64,000 nt of DNA from Rhopalosiphum padi (GCF_020882245.1 NC_083598.1:26201858-26265857); one strand, 5' to 3'. Numbered from the stretch's first letter, positions 28,110 to 40,500 are shown. Numbers and translations: made by a program. The notes: a model not told the origin generated them from the sequence alone.

Positions 28110-29250
28110 ACGTAGATGCGAGTAAGTATAAAATAAAGACAAATCCACAATGTTGTATATTTTAACTATAAAAAATGAACTTGTTAATTTTCTGTATTAC
28201 ATGGGCATTTATGCTTTTTTCACGAGCTAAAAGTAGTACAACCACAAATTATAATACATTAAATATAATATTTCGACCACACTACCACCCACCCCATTAA
28301 AATATACGAACTATTATGCCCGCGGCCGTAATTATACAATATAATTTTAATTATATGACGTTTCAATGATTGTTCTATGATTTATTATTCTATGATTATA
28401 ATATATCGTATACCACCTCTGTCTACTAACGAGTACACATGTTTGCAAAACTAAAAAAAAAAACGAAAAATATTAGATAAATAAAATATACCAACAAACA
28501 CGCCGTTATTATAGTAACATGATACAGAGCGTGTTGTTATGATGTATGGCGATCGTGTCAGTGTTCACACAGTCGTCACAATAATGATATTTGTAATAAT
28601 ATTATAATACAGCCCAAATCGTAGTAGAACTAACTAACAAATTATTTAAAAAATATAAATACTGGCGAGACACGCGCGTCAACGTACCTACTACGTGTAC
28701 GTATTTTCATAATATTAAGTTTATATACTCCGTGAATTATTGTTTATTTTCCGAGTAAAATAATATGACGTCCATTAAATGTGTCCTGTGGCATATTCCT
28801 ACTCGATATTTCAATATCATTATGACGTAAGGTGATTCACCAAACACGTTCACTCCCATTTTATTCTATTCTATTATATTCTCTAAATCCTTAAAACTAT
28901 TTATTTATTCAAATTTTAATTCTTAAAAATTTAAGTATAATATAATACCTATACACCCATATTTTTCTTTTTCTAAATATTATTTAAACCGAATTTCTAA
29001 CTATTAGTTTCTGAATTATTAAACTGTGTATACCTACAGTATAGGTACTACTCGTCATAATTTCTCGTAATGATTTAATAATCATAGTAATCAAAATTAA
29101 TCTATTAACATTTTTTTATTTGGAAATATTGAAAATTGTAGTTCAATTAGTAATTATTACTACATATTCTTAAGTACTAAAATAAATAATAATATTTTTA
29201 TGTTTTATTTTTGATCATAACCCCCGAATATTCAAAGCCTATTATCATAG
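28110..29250. other. Intergenic or intronic DNA, upstream of the minus-strand exon
   Basis: Some CpG-containing patches (28500-28700) might include an upstream exon of the minus gene, but none could be defined. Confidence 0.4.
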
Positions 29251-29260
29251 GCTAATATCA

Positions 29261-29424
29261 CAAGGGTCGGATCTAGGGGGGCGAACCGGGGTACTTCCCC
29301 CGGAAATCTTGGTCGAGGAGCGTTAAATTACCAAATAACAGTGGCATAATAGAGGGGGGCTAAATTATGAAAGGGCACTAATTTTATACTTTGCCCCGGG
29401 TAAAAAATATGCTAGATTCGTCCC
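29261..29424. mobile_element. Old hAT-like MITE, about 165 bp
   Basis: The left end AGGGTCGGATCTAGGGGG and the inverted right end AGGGACGAATCTAGCA match with two mismatches in the first 14 bases. Flanks TAATATCA and AATTATCA resemble a decayed 8-bp duplication. The interior is unusually GC-rich for the area (GGGGGGC and CCCCGG blocks). The pattern fits the common hAT MITE type whose ends resemble GGGGCGGATCTAG. Exact borders are uncertain by a few bases. Confidence 0.55.
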
Positions 29425-30110
29425 TAATTATCATTACTTTATAAAGTTTATAATACGAGATCAGAAACAAATATTTTGAATTTCGATTAAAATATTTGCA
29501 TAAAAGTTAAAAAAAACCATTATCTAGCTGTTACACTTTACAGAAAAGATTCTAATTTGGAAAAAAATAGTTTGTGGTAATCCCTTTTTTGAGTGGCAGA
29601 AGACATTTAAATTCTTCAAAATAATGCACACTTTAAACATACTTGAATATTCCGAAATTGAAAAATGTAATTAAATGCATAATTAGTATATATCATTAAA
29701 TAATTAATTATTACATAAAATAATTGGAATGAGCACACTTGATAAATCGCTCTTTGTGATTTTTTTTTATAAATAATAAAAAACCCGTGCCATTCGTTGG
29801 TTAATTCTGCCATCACAACAAATTGTTTCGTACGTATTGATCACGTAGACGACTCAATTAAACTCAATTTAGTTGTAATAATGTTATGTTGTTGCGACAG
29901 TATAATTTTTTCCTTCAAACATATACTTTTTAAATTATAGACACAAGATGATATAAATTATTGGTTTAAGACTTTAAGTGATCATGTTTCGTTTTTATTA
30001 TTTTATTTATTTTGTAAACAATTTTTTTTTAGAGAAAAATATACTGATACAGTTTTTTCAGTACATCTATATAAATATTAAATTATTAATCAAATATGGT
30101 ATTAGTAGTT

Positions 30111-30144
30111 TACCTATATATGAATATATATTCATATATAGGTA
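30111..30144. repeat. Perfect 34-bp palindrome
   Basis: TACCTATATATGAATAT followed immediately by its exact reverse complement. A TG microsatellite starts next to it. Confidence 0.85.
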
Positions 30145-30175
30145 TGTATATGTGTGTATGTGTGTGTGTGTGTTT
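30144..30175. repeat. Imperfect (TG)n microsatellite
   Basis: TG units broken by TA steps. Confidence 0.85.
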
Positions 30176-30731
30176 GCGCATGGTAAGCTATTTTATTTTA
30201 TTTTTTAACTTGATTTTGAATTTTTTTTCAAAAAAATAAAGTTTAGAAAAAAAGTTTTGGAGGATATTTTTGAAAATTAGTTATTGAAAAGTAAAACTTT
30301 TTTTAATAAATATACAAAAAAAATTTATGAAAATTAGGTATACTACAATATCTTTTTTTAAATATGAACACCCAAAACACCCTCTGTGTACGTACATAGA
30401 CGAGGAACTGTTACTTAATAATATTACAATAATATTGTTGTTCACTTAGTGTCTATCAAGTCTTTATTTTTGCAAGTCCTTATTATTATATTATAGTGAA
30501 TGTAATTATTATTAATTGATGGCGAAATATAAAATCAATCCGTCTTCGAATTATTGTTATTATAACGTTGACGCATACTTATATTGTGTTTTTAATTTTG
30601 TTAAATAATAATCAACTTCGAAATATTAAGTCGTGTTAAAAAATTATTTCGTTACTGTTTTCTCATATTTTAAACTCGTTAAGAATTTTATAATTTATTA
30701 TACTTTAGAGTGAATCATTGTTCTAGAGAGT

Positions 30732-30911
30732 ATGTCTCAACGGGGGACATATCTTGGTCGAACATCCCGCCACTTGATTCCATGCGAATATCATAAGAAA
30801 TATTCTTCATATGGGCCTCTCTGGCGGAAACTATTTTTCATTTCTCTTGTTGCAAATATCGTTTTTACTCAGATTATACTAACTAAGTTGTACGAAACAT
30901 TTTGGAGATAA
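30732..30911 (+). CDS. 59-aa single-pass membrane protein
   Basis: ATG at 30732 opens a 59-residue frame to TAA. The N-terminal half is basic and polar (MSQRGTYLGRTSRHL, then PCEYHKKYSSYGPLWRK). Residues 34-50 form one hydrophobic segment (LFFISLVANIVFTQIIL), followed by TKLYETFWR. This layout fits a small single-span membrane protein of the mitochondrial or ER type, but I cannot name it. AATAAA at 30934 lies 23 nt after the stop. Codon choice is balanced and GC is above background. The antisense strand also has an open frame of about 40 codons with its own AATAAA, so strand assignment is not absolute; the plus frame is longer, starts with ATG and has a clear membrane pattern. Confidence 0.5.
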   Translation: MSQRGTYLGRTSRHLIPCEYHKKYSSYGPLWRKLFFISLVANIVFTQIILTKLYETFWR

Positions 30912-31088
30912 TATAAAAAGGGCGTAGGCACGAAATAAAAGGCAGAGCTCTTTGTTAAAATCATTCATCCACCCTATCCTGATATTTTAGTGGAAACAAT
31001 AAAAATGTATATACATTATATCGTGCCATGAGTTGTCTAAACATACCTACCCTTAATTCGTTGTGTACATAATGTTTATTTGTTACAG

Positions 31089-31210
31089 CCGGCTGCCATC
31101 AAAATATCGCACTAGAACGGCGGCGGTCCCTTATCGAGTTGACCGTTGTCATATATGAAATTTCACCCACATTACCGGACAGCAGTCTTGGAATAACTAT
31201 ACGATCGTAA
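31089..31210 (+). CDS. Putative terminal exon, 39 codons
   Basis: A strong acceptor (TTTATTTGTTACAG) ends at 31088. The frame that starts after two bases is open to TAA at 31208-31210 and reads GCHQNIALERRRSLIELTVV then IYEISPTLPDSSLGITIRS. AATAAA follows at 31221. The donor exon is not identified and must end one base into a codon. The minus strand over the same DNA also offers a plausible terminal frame (ending SIRDRRRSSAIF) with an AATAAA at 31077-31082, but its acceptor is poorer. I prefer plus. Confidence 0.35.
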
Positions 31211-31321
31211 TACAACAGTGAATAAAATATGAGAAACGTTTTTAAAAGGCAAACATAAGTATAGTTCGGAAAGACATTTCTAAGCAATACAATATAATTT
31301 ATCAAACAGTGTAAGATGCAT

Positions 31322-31347
31322 ATTATATATATATATATATATATATT
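31322..31347. repeat. (AT)n microsatellite
   Basis: About twelve AT units. Similar runs occur near 8530-8553, 6580-6600, 23605 and 58640. Confidence 0.9.
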
Positions 31348-31349
31348 AT

Positions 31350-32780
31350 GGATGTTATTACTTGTCGGATGTATTGTGACTAATATTGGTGATATTTTCG
31401 GTATATTAAAAAAAAAAACGGTTAATCGAATAATTTGTGCAAATACTATGCGCTTATACACTTAAACACTTAAAAGGTCTCGCGTTCCCCACAACAGATA
31501 AATATTTATTTTTTTGCTGAGTTGTATACGTCAAAAAAATGTTTATTTTATTTTTTATTTTTTATTTATTAAGAAATATACGATCTGTCAATTGCTATTT
31601 ATAAAAATACTAATAGTTTGAGTTAATATAAAATACTATAACGTAAAAAAAAATATAATAAAAAAATGAACTCATCTTACAGAGATAAAGTGAGGGAGAA
31701 GGTTGATTAGAAAAACTATACACTAAAAGAACTTCATTAAACAGATGTTTTATAAAAGCTGAGAGAATAGTGATGAGTAATGATATGATGGAATTTAAAA
31801 TAGGTTTTAATTCTTCAAGAAATTTAAGAAATAATATTTTATTGTAGTTAATAGAATTAGGATTCGGTTTGAATAATTGGTGACCTTCTGTTATAATTTC
31901 ATACGAACGTGGTAATGTCAAATTTTCAGTGGCTGGTTGATGATTTTCTCTCTACCTATGGTTTCAATCCGTAGATTGGTTTACAGCCATCTTCCAGCCT
32001 TCTCTCTTATCTGCCTTCCTTTTCATTTCCACATATGAGTCACATGGTCATATGGTTGATGATTATGGTGTTCAAGATTAGTGATAAATAAAATTGGATG
32101 GCAATAATTACACTTAGAAATAAATATATGCATGATAGGTTCGTATATATCTATAGATTTGGCAATTTTAATACTTAAACTTGTTGTTATAATATGTCTG
32201 TATGACGTAATTATAATATTATCAATAAACGGTCATTACTAAACGGGCAAACATAAAAGTAAATTAATACACATAATACATACAAAATAGCATTGATCTT
32301 TTTATTTTACTTTTGAAATTTTTTAAAAATTTAAAACTATTATCAATATAATGTTATATAAGAGTCACCACTGAAAGTTTCACAAGAAAGCTCTAAATTT
32401 TAAATTACGCTATTGGTTTTTATTTATAATATTACTATTTTGTTACTATTTATCATTTGAAAATAGTTTTAGTTTAAATTTATTAAATGTCTTGTTGACT
32501 AATAAATATTTTCCCTCAAAATGCTAATATTGCTACTATCCTAATATGTATATTTTTACGGTGTTTGTAAACATTGATTTCCATTTTTTAGTAATTACTG
32601 AATATAGCTGTTTTTATAAATAAATTAAAAAGTCTCTACGTCAACTATTTTACCGTCTATTATGCATATTTTTAAACCTATGAATAAGTGCACTTTGCTG
32701 ACTTCAGCACATAATATTGTCCATATTAAAAGATATATTTAGAAAATAATTCCTCCCTATTGTAATAGTTGACCCCGACT
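31350..32780. other. AT-rich DNA with a possible frame and LINE scrap
   Basis: A 103-codon minus frame (31921-31610) begins TLPRSYEIITEGHQLF and has a donor-like CT|GTAAGA inside. Its later part is Ile/Phe/Tyr-rich. It is not convincing as a gene. Confidence 0.4.
31964..32044 (-). mobile_element. Possible non-LTR retrotransposon C-terminal remnant
   Basis: On the minus strand 26 codons end in TGA and read DSYVEMKRKADKREGWKM followed by AVNQSTD. A Lys/Arg-rich segment with a Trp and a final VNQ.TD resembles the extreme C-terminus of some LINE reverse transcriptases, where a D/E-R..W+..V pattern is common. The frame is closed shortly upstream, so only a scrap remains. This is a weak call from pattern memory. 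Confidence 0.25.
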
Positions 32781-32792
32781 CTTATTAATAAT

Positions 32793-33489
32793 TAGGGCTT
32801 TGAAGTTTATGAATTTTGGATTTTTTTTTTTTTTTTTTGGAACTTTTTAGACGATGCACTTCTAGCCACAAATGTGTTTCATTAGCATGTGAATCTGAAC
32901 AACTAATTTTTATTTTGCAATTTTTTTTTGCATTTTTTGGTATTTATTACTTTTTAAGTCATTTTCCCACACTTTTAATCATTTTTACTGATTTCACATT
33001 AGTTCACTTCAAATTGTTTCTTGTCGATTGTCATTATGCCGATAACTTACTTAAAACTTTGATATTATCACGGATTAAGATTAGTATTATCCGATTACAG
33101 TCGTCTTTGTCGTGTTGTAGTGAATATTATTGTACATTTGTACCTACCTAAATTTTATTATTTTTTCGTAATATTTTCGAAATGCTAACAATTAAAACGT
33201 CGATTAGTGCTCATCTACGTTTACTAAATTTGTAATTTTTTTATTTAATTTTTAAGGATATTTTTTGTCATTTGTATGTGATATTTTGAGTAATTTGTAA
33301 GCTTTGATAAATATATATAGAATTTTATAGTAAAATAGAGTAAAATTTTTAAAAAAATTTATTTTTATTAATTTAAAACAAATATTTGTAAATTTTTTAG
33401 GTAATTTTTTAAGGACATTTTTTATGTCATATTTGCATTTTTTTAGGTCATTTTTTAATGTTTTTAAGGTCATCAGATTCCAAGCCCTA
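32793..33489. mobile_element. hAT-like T-rich element, 697 bp, with perfect 8-bp target duplication
   Basis: The ends are TAGGGCTTTGAA and, inverted, TAGGGCTTGGAA. Both flanks are TTAATAAT (32785-32792 and 33490-33497), an exact 8-bp duplication. Inside, the plus strand is T-rich (a run of T near 32820) and carries a repeated AGGTCATTTTTTAA-like phrase towards the right end. The two frames of about 110 and 80 codons that cross it are poly-Phe/Lys artefacts of this bias. No transposase is visible, so it is non-autonomous. Confidence 0.75.
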
Positions 33490-34448
33490 TTAATAATCAT
33501 GGTAAAACAACAATAGACATTATATTCGTTATTGTTTTAATGGTAAAATGTATACTGAATGGCTTATTTTCATTCTAAGAATAAATGTGTGTACATGTTA
33601 TCTACGCGGTGCACCAATTAGTAAGTACTTCGCAATCAAATGTGTTTTTATAAGTATTCTTGAACCGTTTAATACACATAGAACAATATTTTAAATACGC
33701 ATATGCACATGCCTTTCAAATATTTACTTACATCTTAAACATTTTAACGAAAAATTGATACCGTTTGTGTGCAAATATTAAAAAATAACACAATACGTAT
33801 ATTTGCATTCCAACCATAGTATTTAAACCAAAATATTATGAATGACAATATACGATACACTATTATGTTAAGTGCGTTTCAATTTATTTTAACCATAATT
33901 TTGATTATTACCTATCTAAATTGTTTTGAATACGCACAGACATGATGCTAACACCTCATCTGAAATAATTTCGTTCACCATTAAGAAAATTTGATGTGAA
34001 ATGTATTTTGTTTGTATGCATTAAAATAATAAATTATTTACAAATACCTTTTTTAACAATGTGAGTGCAAGTGTTATTTAAAATTTTAGATAGTTTCAAG
34101 AATGTGCGAAAATGTATGGCACCTTTATATGTATTATGTCTACACAATCAATTGTGTTTTATTTGTGCTTTAATCGATAACTAGGCAATTAATCGATTTT
34201 TAGACTTCTAAATATTCTATAAGATTCTTTTATTATTCACCAAAAATTTCACCAGCAACAATGACGCATTTGCTGTAATTAATACACTTTTTATATGATT
34301 TAACTTTTGGTTTCAATAATCTACATTTTATTTTAGTATGGTGTATCATTTATGCAAGTACAATGGATGAGGGAAGTGAGAGTATCATAACGTCTCATCC
34401 GGTAAAATCGACCAAATCTCTACAAATCTTACTACGAGTATATAATAT

Positions 34449-34637
34449 TTAAGCGTCTTCGTTCGTTGTTAGTGACCAAATATTAAAGATTTCGAACATG
34501 TAATATACTCTGTCAGTACATTCCAGTAAACCTGAAAGTTTGTTTTTGGCAGTTATTAAAAACAAAGTACAACATACTTTAAATATTTGTGGCATTCTCA
34601 ACCATTTCCTTAAGGTTAATGATGAATTTTTGGTCAA
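34449..34637 (-). CDS. Possible exon or pseudogene fragment, unrecognised
   Basis: A minus-strand frame open for about 85 codons (it extends upstream past 34637 without an ATG) ends in TAA at 34449. It includes SLTLRKWLRMPQIFKVCC, LITAKNKLSGLLECTDRVYY and ends IWSLTTNEDA. There is no good acceptor upstream and no clear polyadenylation signal. A transposon-derived origin is possible. Confidence 0.2.
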   Translation of the reverse strand: MTKNSSLTLRKWLRMPQIFKVCCTLFLITAKNKLSGLLECTDRVYYMFEIFNIWSLTTNEDA

Positions 34638-35382
34638 ATAGTATACCTGGTTTCTTTGATTTTGTATCGGTAATATTGATTGATAGATTATTTGTCACTC
34701 ATATATATTAATCGCATACATATTAGTATATTGCATAGTATAATTGTTCGTTGGTGGTTAGTTGGTTGATTCCAGTGAGTTAAAACAATACTTACTCGAT
34801 ATGGGGTCCATCATTATAATCGTATTGCTTTATGCCATAAAAAAAGCATTTTCCTTTATCGATTAAAATATGAACTGAAATAATTTTTTTGATTCTGCAA
34901 TATTCCACAGAACAAAATAAAATAAATGCCCATCTACAATTTTTCAAATAATAACAAATTCATAAACTCAGAATCATGATAAATCGATTTTTAGACAATA
35001 TTCTCTTTTATACAAATAGATTTAACATTAAATTCTCTATATTTCAAACTCACAAACAAACAACCATGTATTACTATTATTTAAAGATTTTTGAAAAACT
35101 ATAAAGCTAATACAATTTAAAAATGACTATTTCATATTCATTGGGTTAACCATATTATAATAATCATTATAATATATTATCTTATAATTCATAAAATAGA
35201 ACAAAATTATTTATTGTTGTACGTTTATCAACAAAATAAATAATTCATTAAACAATGATAACAACATATTGTTTTGGTTTTAATCTCATGACAGATCCTT
35301 TTTTTCTTAACCATATTTTGTTACTCGGTAAACGAATATTTAATTCAGAACAAAAAAGTTCCAACTAAGTGAAAACAATACA

Positions 35383-35426
35383 TTAACAACCAAAAAGTTC
35401 TACCTGTAGAACTTTTTGGTTCTTAA
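35383..35426. repeat. Near-perfect 44-bp palindrome flanked by TTAA
   Basis: Arms AACCAAAAAGTTCTAC and GTAGAACTTTTTGGTT match over 16 bp around a CT spacer. One mismatch later the match resumes with TTAA on each side. It could form a hairpin in RNA or be a tiny mobile element remnant. Confidence 0.8.
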
Positions 35427-37408
35427 CTGACATTTTTAAATACAAAAAAAAAATGTTTTTTTTTAGATTTTACAATCACTAAAAGTAATTTATCGTGATA
35501 GAAAATATTCCAATTTAAAATTTAAAATTACTTCCTGAATAATTTGATTTTTTGAATCCTCTTTTGGTTTAAGCTCCATTTATCACGTATTTATTCTAAT
35601 AAATCAAAATATAGTGTTGTTTCTTTTTTTATACGTATAATAAACGTTTTTCTTTTAATGAACTTATTTTACTAATCCACAAAAACAAAAAAAAAAATTA
35701 GATAAAACTATTTTATATTATAAATCAAAATTTGATTTTATCGACGAGTGAAAAACAACTTACTATTTATAAAATACATACGGTTAAATAGTGACTATTC
35801 TACGGCAATAGGCATTACAGTGAGAGAATTAAGAAGTTAGGCTTACCAAAGTCATAAAATTCTCAAATGCCCCTTTAATCATTTTAATATAATATGATGT
35901 AATAATATTTAATAAATTATAAAAAATTTTTCGTATTTTGTGATCTTTGATAATTTTATAACATACGACACACGTTATGTTTAAATATCAAAATAATAAT
36001 ACAAATTTTTAAACACATAAGTGTTAACAAAAAAAAAACTAATACAATAATATAATATTGTACAAACTTAAGAAGTTTTAATATGAAAAAAAAGCTGCGG
36101 AAATATTAATTTCGGTAACACGTTTTTATTATATACTAGTTTAATATTAAAGCACTGAGTAAAGGGACACACGAGAAAAACTTTTGTATTAATGATAGAA
36201 AGTTTATAAACCTGAAAAAAAATAATAGCACACGTTAAATAATGATATGAAAATAAATGTGTTTAGTGTACCTAACAGTGTATATTTTATTATTTTAAAA
36301 TATTATAAGATGCCCAATAGGTAAATAAAATTGGGTTAATGCATACCTATACTTTTGTTAAAAATAAAAACTAAATATACCGATTTCGTAGATTATATTT
36401 ACTTAAGAAATTATTTAAACGTGATAAACTTAATATGTATTGTGCATTCAAACTTTTATAAATAAAATATCTTGTTTTGGTACATAATCTTATTATTTAT
36501 TGTCTATATATATATACATATAATATATATATATATATGTTAGTTCACAACCATTCTGCATTTATTTAAGTGCATAGTAAGAAAAAAAAATTAATAATGT
36601 ATGTGAGTCTCGAATCCCAATGCGCACCTGTTATCATAATATTTGTACATTTAGTCCAAGTTTTAGAATTATATTTCAAGTATGCCTACAAACTGACAAA
36701 GTATGTACATAACTGAATTGTTTAAACAAACAACATTAATGTCTTAAAATGAGTATTTTTAAGTTATAAATTTCTTTCTGGACTGTGTAGTCATTACTAA
36801 AATATTTTTACAATATCAACCATTTCAAGCTCTAAAACACGATTAAAAAGTTTTGCAAGTACTATTTATTTCAGTATTAAAAGAAAATTAATCTTTTCGT
36901 TTTTTATTAAATTATGACTATGCGGTACCTAACATGAAAACATGAAACAAATTTGAAAATAGAATATGGAAAAATGGTTATAACCTTTTTTAGTTGTAAC
37001 ACATTTATGCCTACAGGCCGTATAATAATACTATGTAGGTGATATTCGATAAATAAATTTTCATGACGCAGTTTAGAGTTGACCTAAAAAATAAATAACA
37101 TTGTTCGATAAAGAAATAAAATGTTAATTATAGTACATTTTAATTATCACAAATAGCGTCGTTAATAAAGTAAGTAAAGTATATAAATATACCTATAGAG
37201 GAAACAGAGTAAATTAAATGTATCTTTATACTTGTGTATTGACACATAAATTACCCGCAGTAAGTTAATTGATGATTAACACAATATTCTACGTCTATTA
37301 TAACAATATTGATTATCAGAAAAAATACGACGTTTTATTGTATTATGAACAACAAAAACGTACATTGTCTAAAAAGTGTGACTAATTTCAATCATTTATT
37401 TTTTGTTT

Positions 37409-37597
37409 ATGAGCACCTATGGATCTATTATGTGCTACGATGATGCTGCTTCACTTGGACCAAACCCTAAACAAAACAAGAAAATTCCTAACTTTTCAAA
37501 ATTAGTTTTTATTATTTTTTATTTTGGCTGTCAGTATTCAAGAGACACCAGTGTCTTGTTAATCAACCAGAGAGATTTCCTGGTACGAATTCGCTAG
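37409..37597 (+). CDS. Possible 62-aa frame or terminal exon
   Basis: ATG at 37409 opens 62 codons to TAG. A long T-rich run ending TTTATGAG at 37412 could equally be a splice acceptor, making this a terminal exon. The peptide has MSTYGSIMCYDDAASLGPNP, KQNKKIPNFSK, a hydrophobic patch, and DTSVLLINQRDFLVRIR. AATAAA lies about 55 nt after the stop. No family recognised. Confidence 0.27.
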   Translation: MSTYGSIMCYDDAASLGPNPKQNKKIPNFSKLVFIIFYFGCQYSRDTSVLLINQRDFLVRIR

Positions 37598-40500
37598 CTA
37601 TATAATGGAGACTAGTAGATTGTGTGTTTGTTTTAATTTGTTATAGAATTTGTGTAATAAAAAAGCTATGAAAGAAACTTTTTGATGCATTTTCCTTTTC
37701 ATTAATTTCAAAGAAACGTGCAAAATCAGAAACAGTTACTTTCGAAATGGATTAGGATTTATAACAAATAATGATTTCATCAAATACATTAAAAATACTT
37801 AAAATAAATGTAACAAAACAGTAATTCTTATTAAAATCTTCACCATTTTTTATTCGCCAAATCTAGTTTTGTAACACACATAATAAGAGCACGTTTGAAT
37901 TAAAAATAACTATACTAAATTAATCGATTTGATAAACGAGACAGAGTTTTTTCCAATTTAGTATACATCGTACAGCTTAATCAATTAATAAATAATGAAA
38001 GTATTTAACTGTGTGATTAAGTTAAAGAAAACAAAACAACAAAAACTCGATAGTATTATACTCTATTAGCGTTTAAGACTAGTTATGACTATAATATTGT
38101 GTGCATTTTAGTCAACCGTAATATTAACGTGTACTTACATACGATTGGTCATTAAATATTTATATGTGTACAGGTACAACAATAACCAAAAACCGTAGTT
38201 TAATATGCGATTAAACCAAAAATAATACTAGTGATATAGTGATAGGTAAGTACTAGTGTAACATAATCCTCGCATTAGTATAACCCTTTACATGTATACC
38301 TGCGGAATGCAGACGTACTTACTAGAATTTAGTGCATCAGACAACAGTATTATATATAGATATATATTATCTATCTTATTGATTACCATGCAAATATTGA
38401 AACTGTATGGCACATTTTTTTTTAAATATTATATTTAAAAAATACTACCTGTTTCACTTTATTTTAAATTTTATGTTTAAAAAATATTACAATTAATCTT
38501 CATTCTAAGTTTTCATTATCTACCTTGCACGTCGTATTTTACGATGATATTATAGCGTTTAAAATCGTAATAATACTAACATAATACTGAGTAAACCTTT
38601 TCAGTGTTATAAATGACACGTCAGTTACAAAATAGGTTACTTAAATGTCAAACCAACGGAAATTTAACATAAAATGAAAAATAAAATATCAGTAGGTTGG
38701 TTATATTAGAATTGTAAATTATCTCTGTTTGCGATTTACTTGAAAATAATGGAAATCCTTAAGTTTTACCGGAGAACATATTGGTCCAATTTCCGATCGA
38801 CAGAATATTTTGTATCAAGATTGAATAATTTATGCTATTGAAAGTTACTGTGATCACGAACACACTTATAAATACATTATTATAAAAACAATTGCTTTTG
38901 CGTTACGTTTAGAATGTAAAATGACAATCACAGTTTGTTTTATTTAACTTATAATAATCTTAAAAAATGTTATCATAAGTAACAAAAAATAATTGGCTAA
39001 TTCTTTGTTTAAATATTTTTAAGATTTAATTATGCAGAGAAAATTATAATTTTAGATATGTTTCAAGATTATTATATCGAAATTACAACAAAATAACACA
39101 AATCGCTGGATCAGTTATCGTTATTTTACGTTTATTTTTTCAATGCCATCAAAAATAAACTTCAATCTCTTTTAAAAAAATATTCGTCAAGTATTTTCAT
39201 AATTTTTAACTGTTATAAGAATATATTCTTGACTAAGAAAAATATTTTTTATTTATGTTAATAAAAAATATCACAAAAAAATTCAAAAATTATATCACGT
39301 CAAAAAAATGTTTATATTTGGTAAACATTTCAAGTATTTACTAGTTATAAAATAAAATCGATTTTGTCAAAGATTTTTATTTCAGAAATATATTTCTAAT
39401 TTTGAGTATTTTTTTACCAATTATTTAGAAAAGTACTGTGAAATATTTTTTTACTTTGACCAAAGAGGGAGGGGGGCTCCTCTACTAACTATTAACTAAA
39501 TCCAATTTTCTACCAGAAACCACCCTAAAACCCTAAAAATTGAATGTTAAAGTATTTTATCTGCTATAAAAAGTCTCCACAGAAACAAAACAATTTTTTT
39601 TAACACACACATAACATTAAAAACCAATTACATTCATCGCTTCACTAAAAATTTAAAATCAAGACATGTTGAGAAAAATAAAATGAATTAAAAACCGTTG
39701 CTTTGTTCCTAGTCTTCAAAAAGATCCTTTTTAATAAACTCAAATACTCCATGAGATCAAAATGTAAATATTTGATCTGCTTGTGGTTCAGCAACTTAAC
39801 ATGACTTTTTGATATGCAAATTTAGTAGGTATGTTAAATTTTCGTATGAAACTCAGCACACATAATAATATGATGTATAAGTATATATTTTACAGCTCAA
39901 GTTTCCTCTATTTAGAAATATAGTCAAAATCAAACTCTAACTTAAAATTTGTATAAATCTTTGAACTAGTTTTAAAATAAATTTGTCATAATACGCTGTT
40001 CTAGATGTGTATTGAAATATATAATACAAAAGCAATGAATTGCTCTAAAATTGTAATTGTTAAAATTTTAAAATTCATAGGCATACAACAAAAAAAAGTG
40101 CCCACAATGAGTTTAGGAGTGTTACATTTATGGTATAGCATTAAGTTAGAACATTTAACAACATTGATACACAGTTCTGAACGGAGCTTAGTTAAAACTG
40201 ATTTTTTCAAAATATCCTTTATTTTTCTTTATATTTTTTCTCATACATGTCATGATGAATCGATAGCCATCCAAAAGTATGAGTAAACCTGGTCTAAACC
40301 AAACACTTTTTATATTTGTTTATTTATTGATTTAGTATTTAATACATTTAGTATGACAACTAACTTCTATTCTGGGTTGAGGTAGTCGAAACAAAATGAA
40401 TGTCAGTTCGCCGCGTGTCTCGTATTTATTTCATTTTCGAAACAGTAAAAGATACACAATTATTACATACTAAAATCGGTTCAATCTTTTTTAAGTGAAA

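Larger units (their letters stand above)
33500..37400. other. AT-rich DNA, mostly empty
   Basis: Contains the minus-strand frame at 34.4 kb and the palindrome at 35.4 kb; otherwise nothing supported. Confidence 0.55.

Noticed and set aside
31610..31921. 103-codon minus frame
   Set aside because: Only the first third looks coding; the remainder is Ile/Phe/Tyr-rich and no acceptor is present.
32816..33500. 111- and 82-codon frames
   Set aside because: They lie inside a T-rich hAT-like element with exact target duplications; residues are mostly Phe, Leu, Ile or Lys.
39450..39540. G-rich GGGAGGGGGGCTCC, like a transposon end
   Set aside because: No inverted partner or target duplication found nearby; the same holds for GGGAGGGGGGCGC at 59709.
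40389..40402. TTGAGGTAGTCG resembling the let-7 start
   Set aside because: Match ends after the first bases and there is no hairpin partner.
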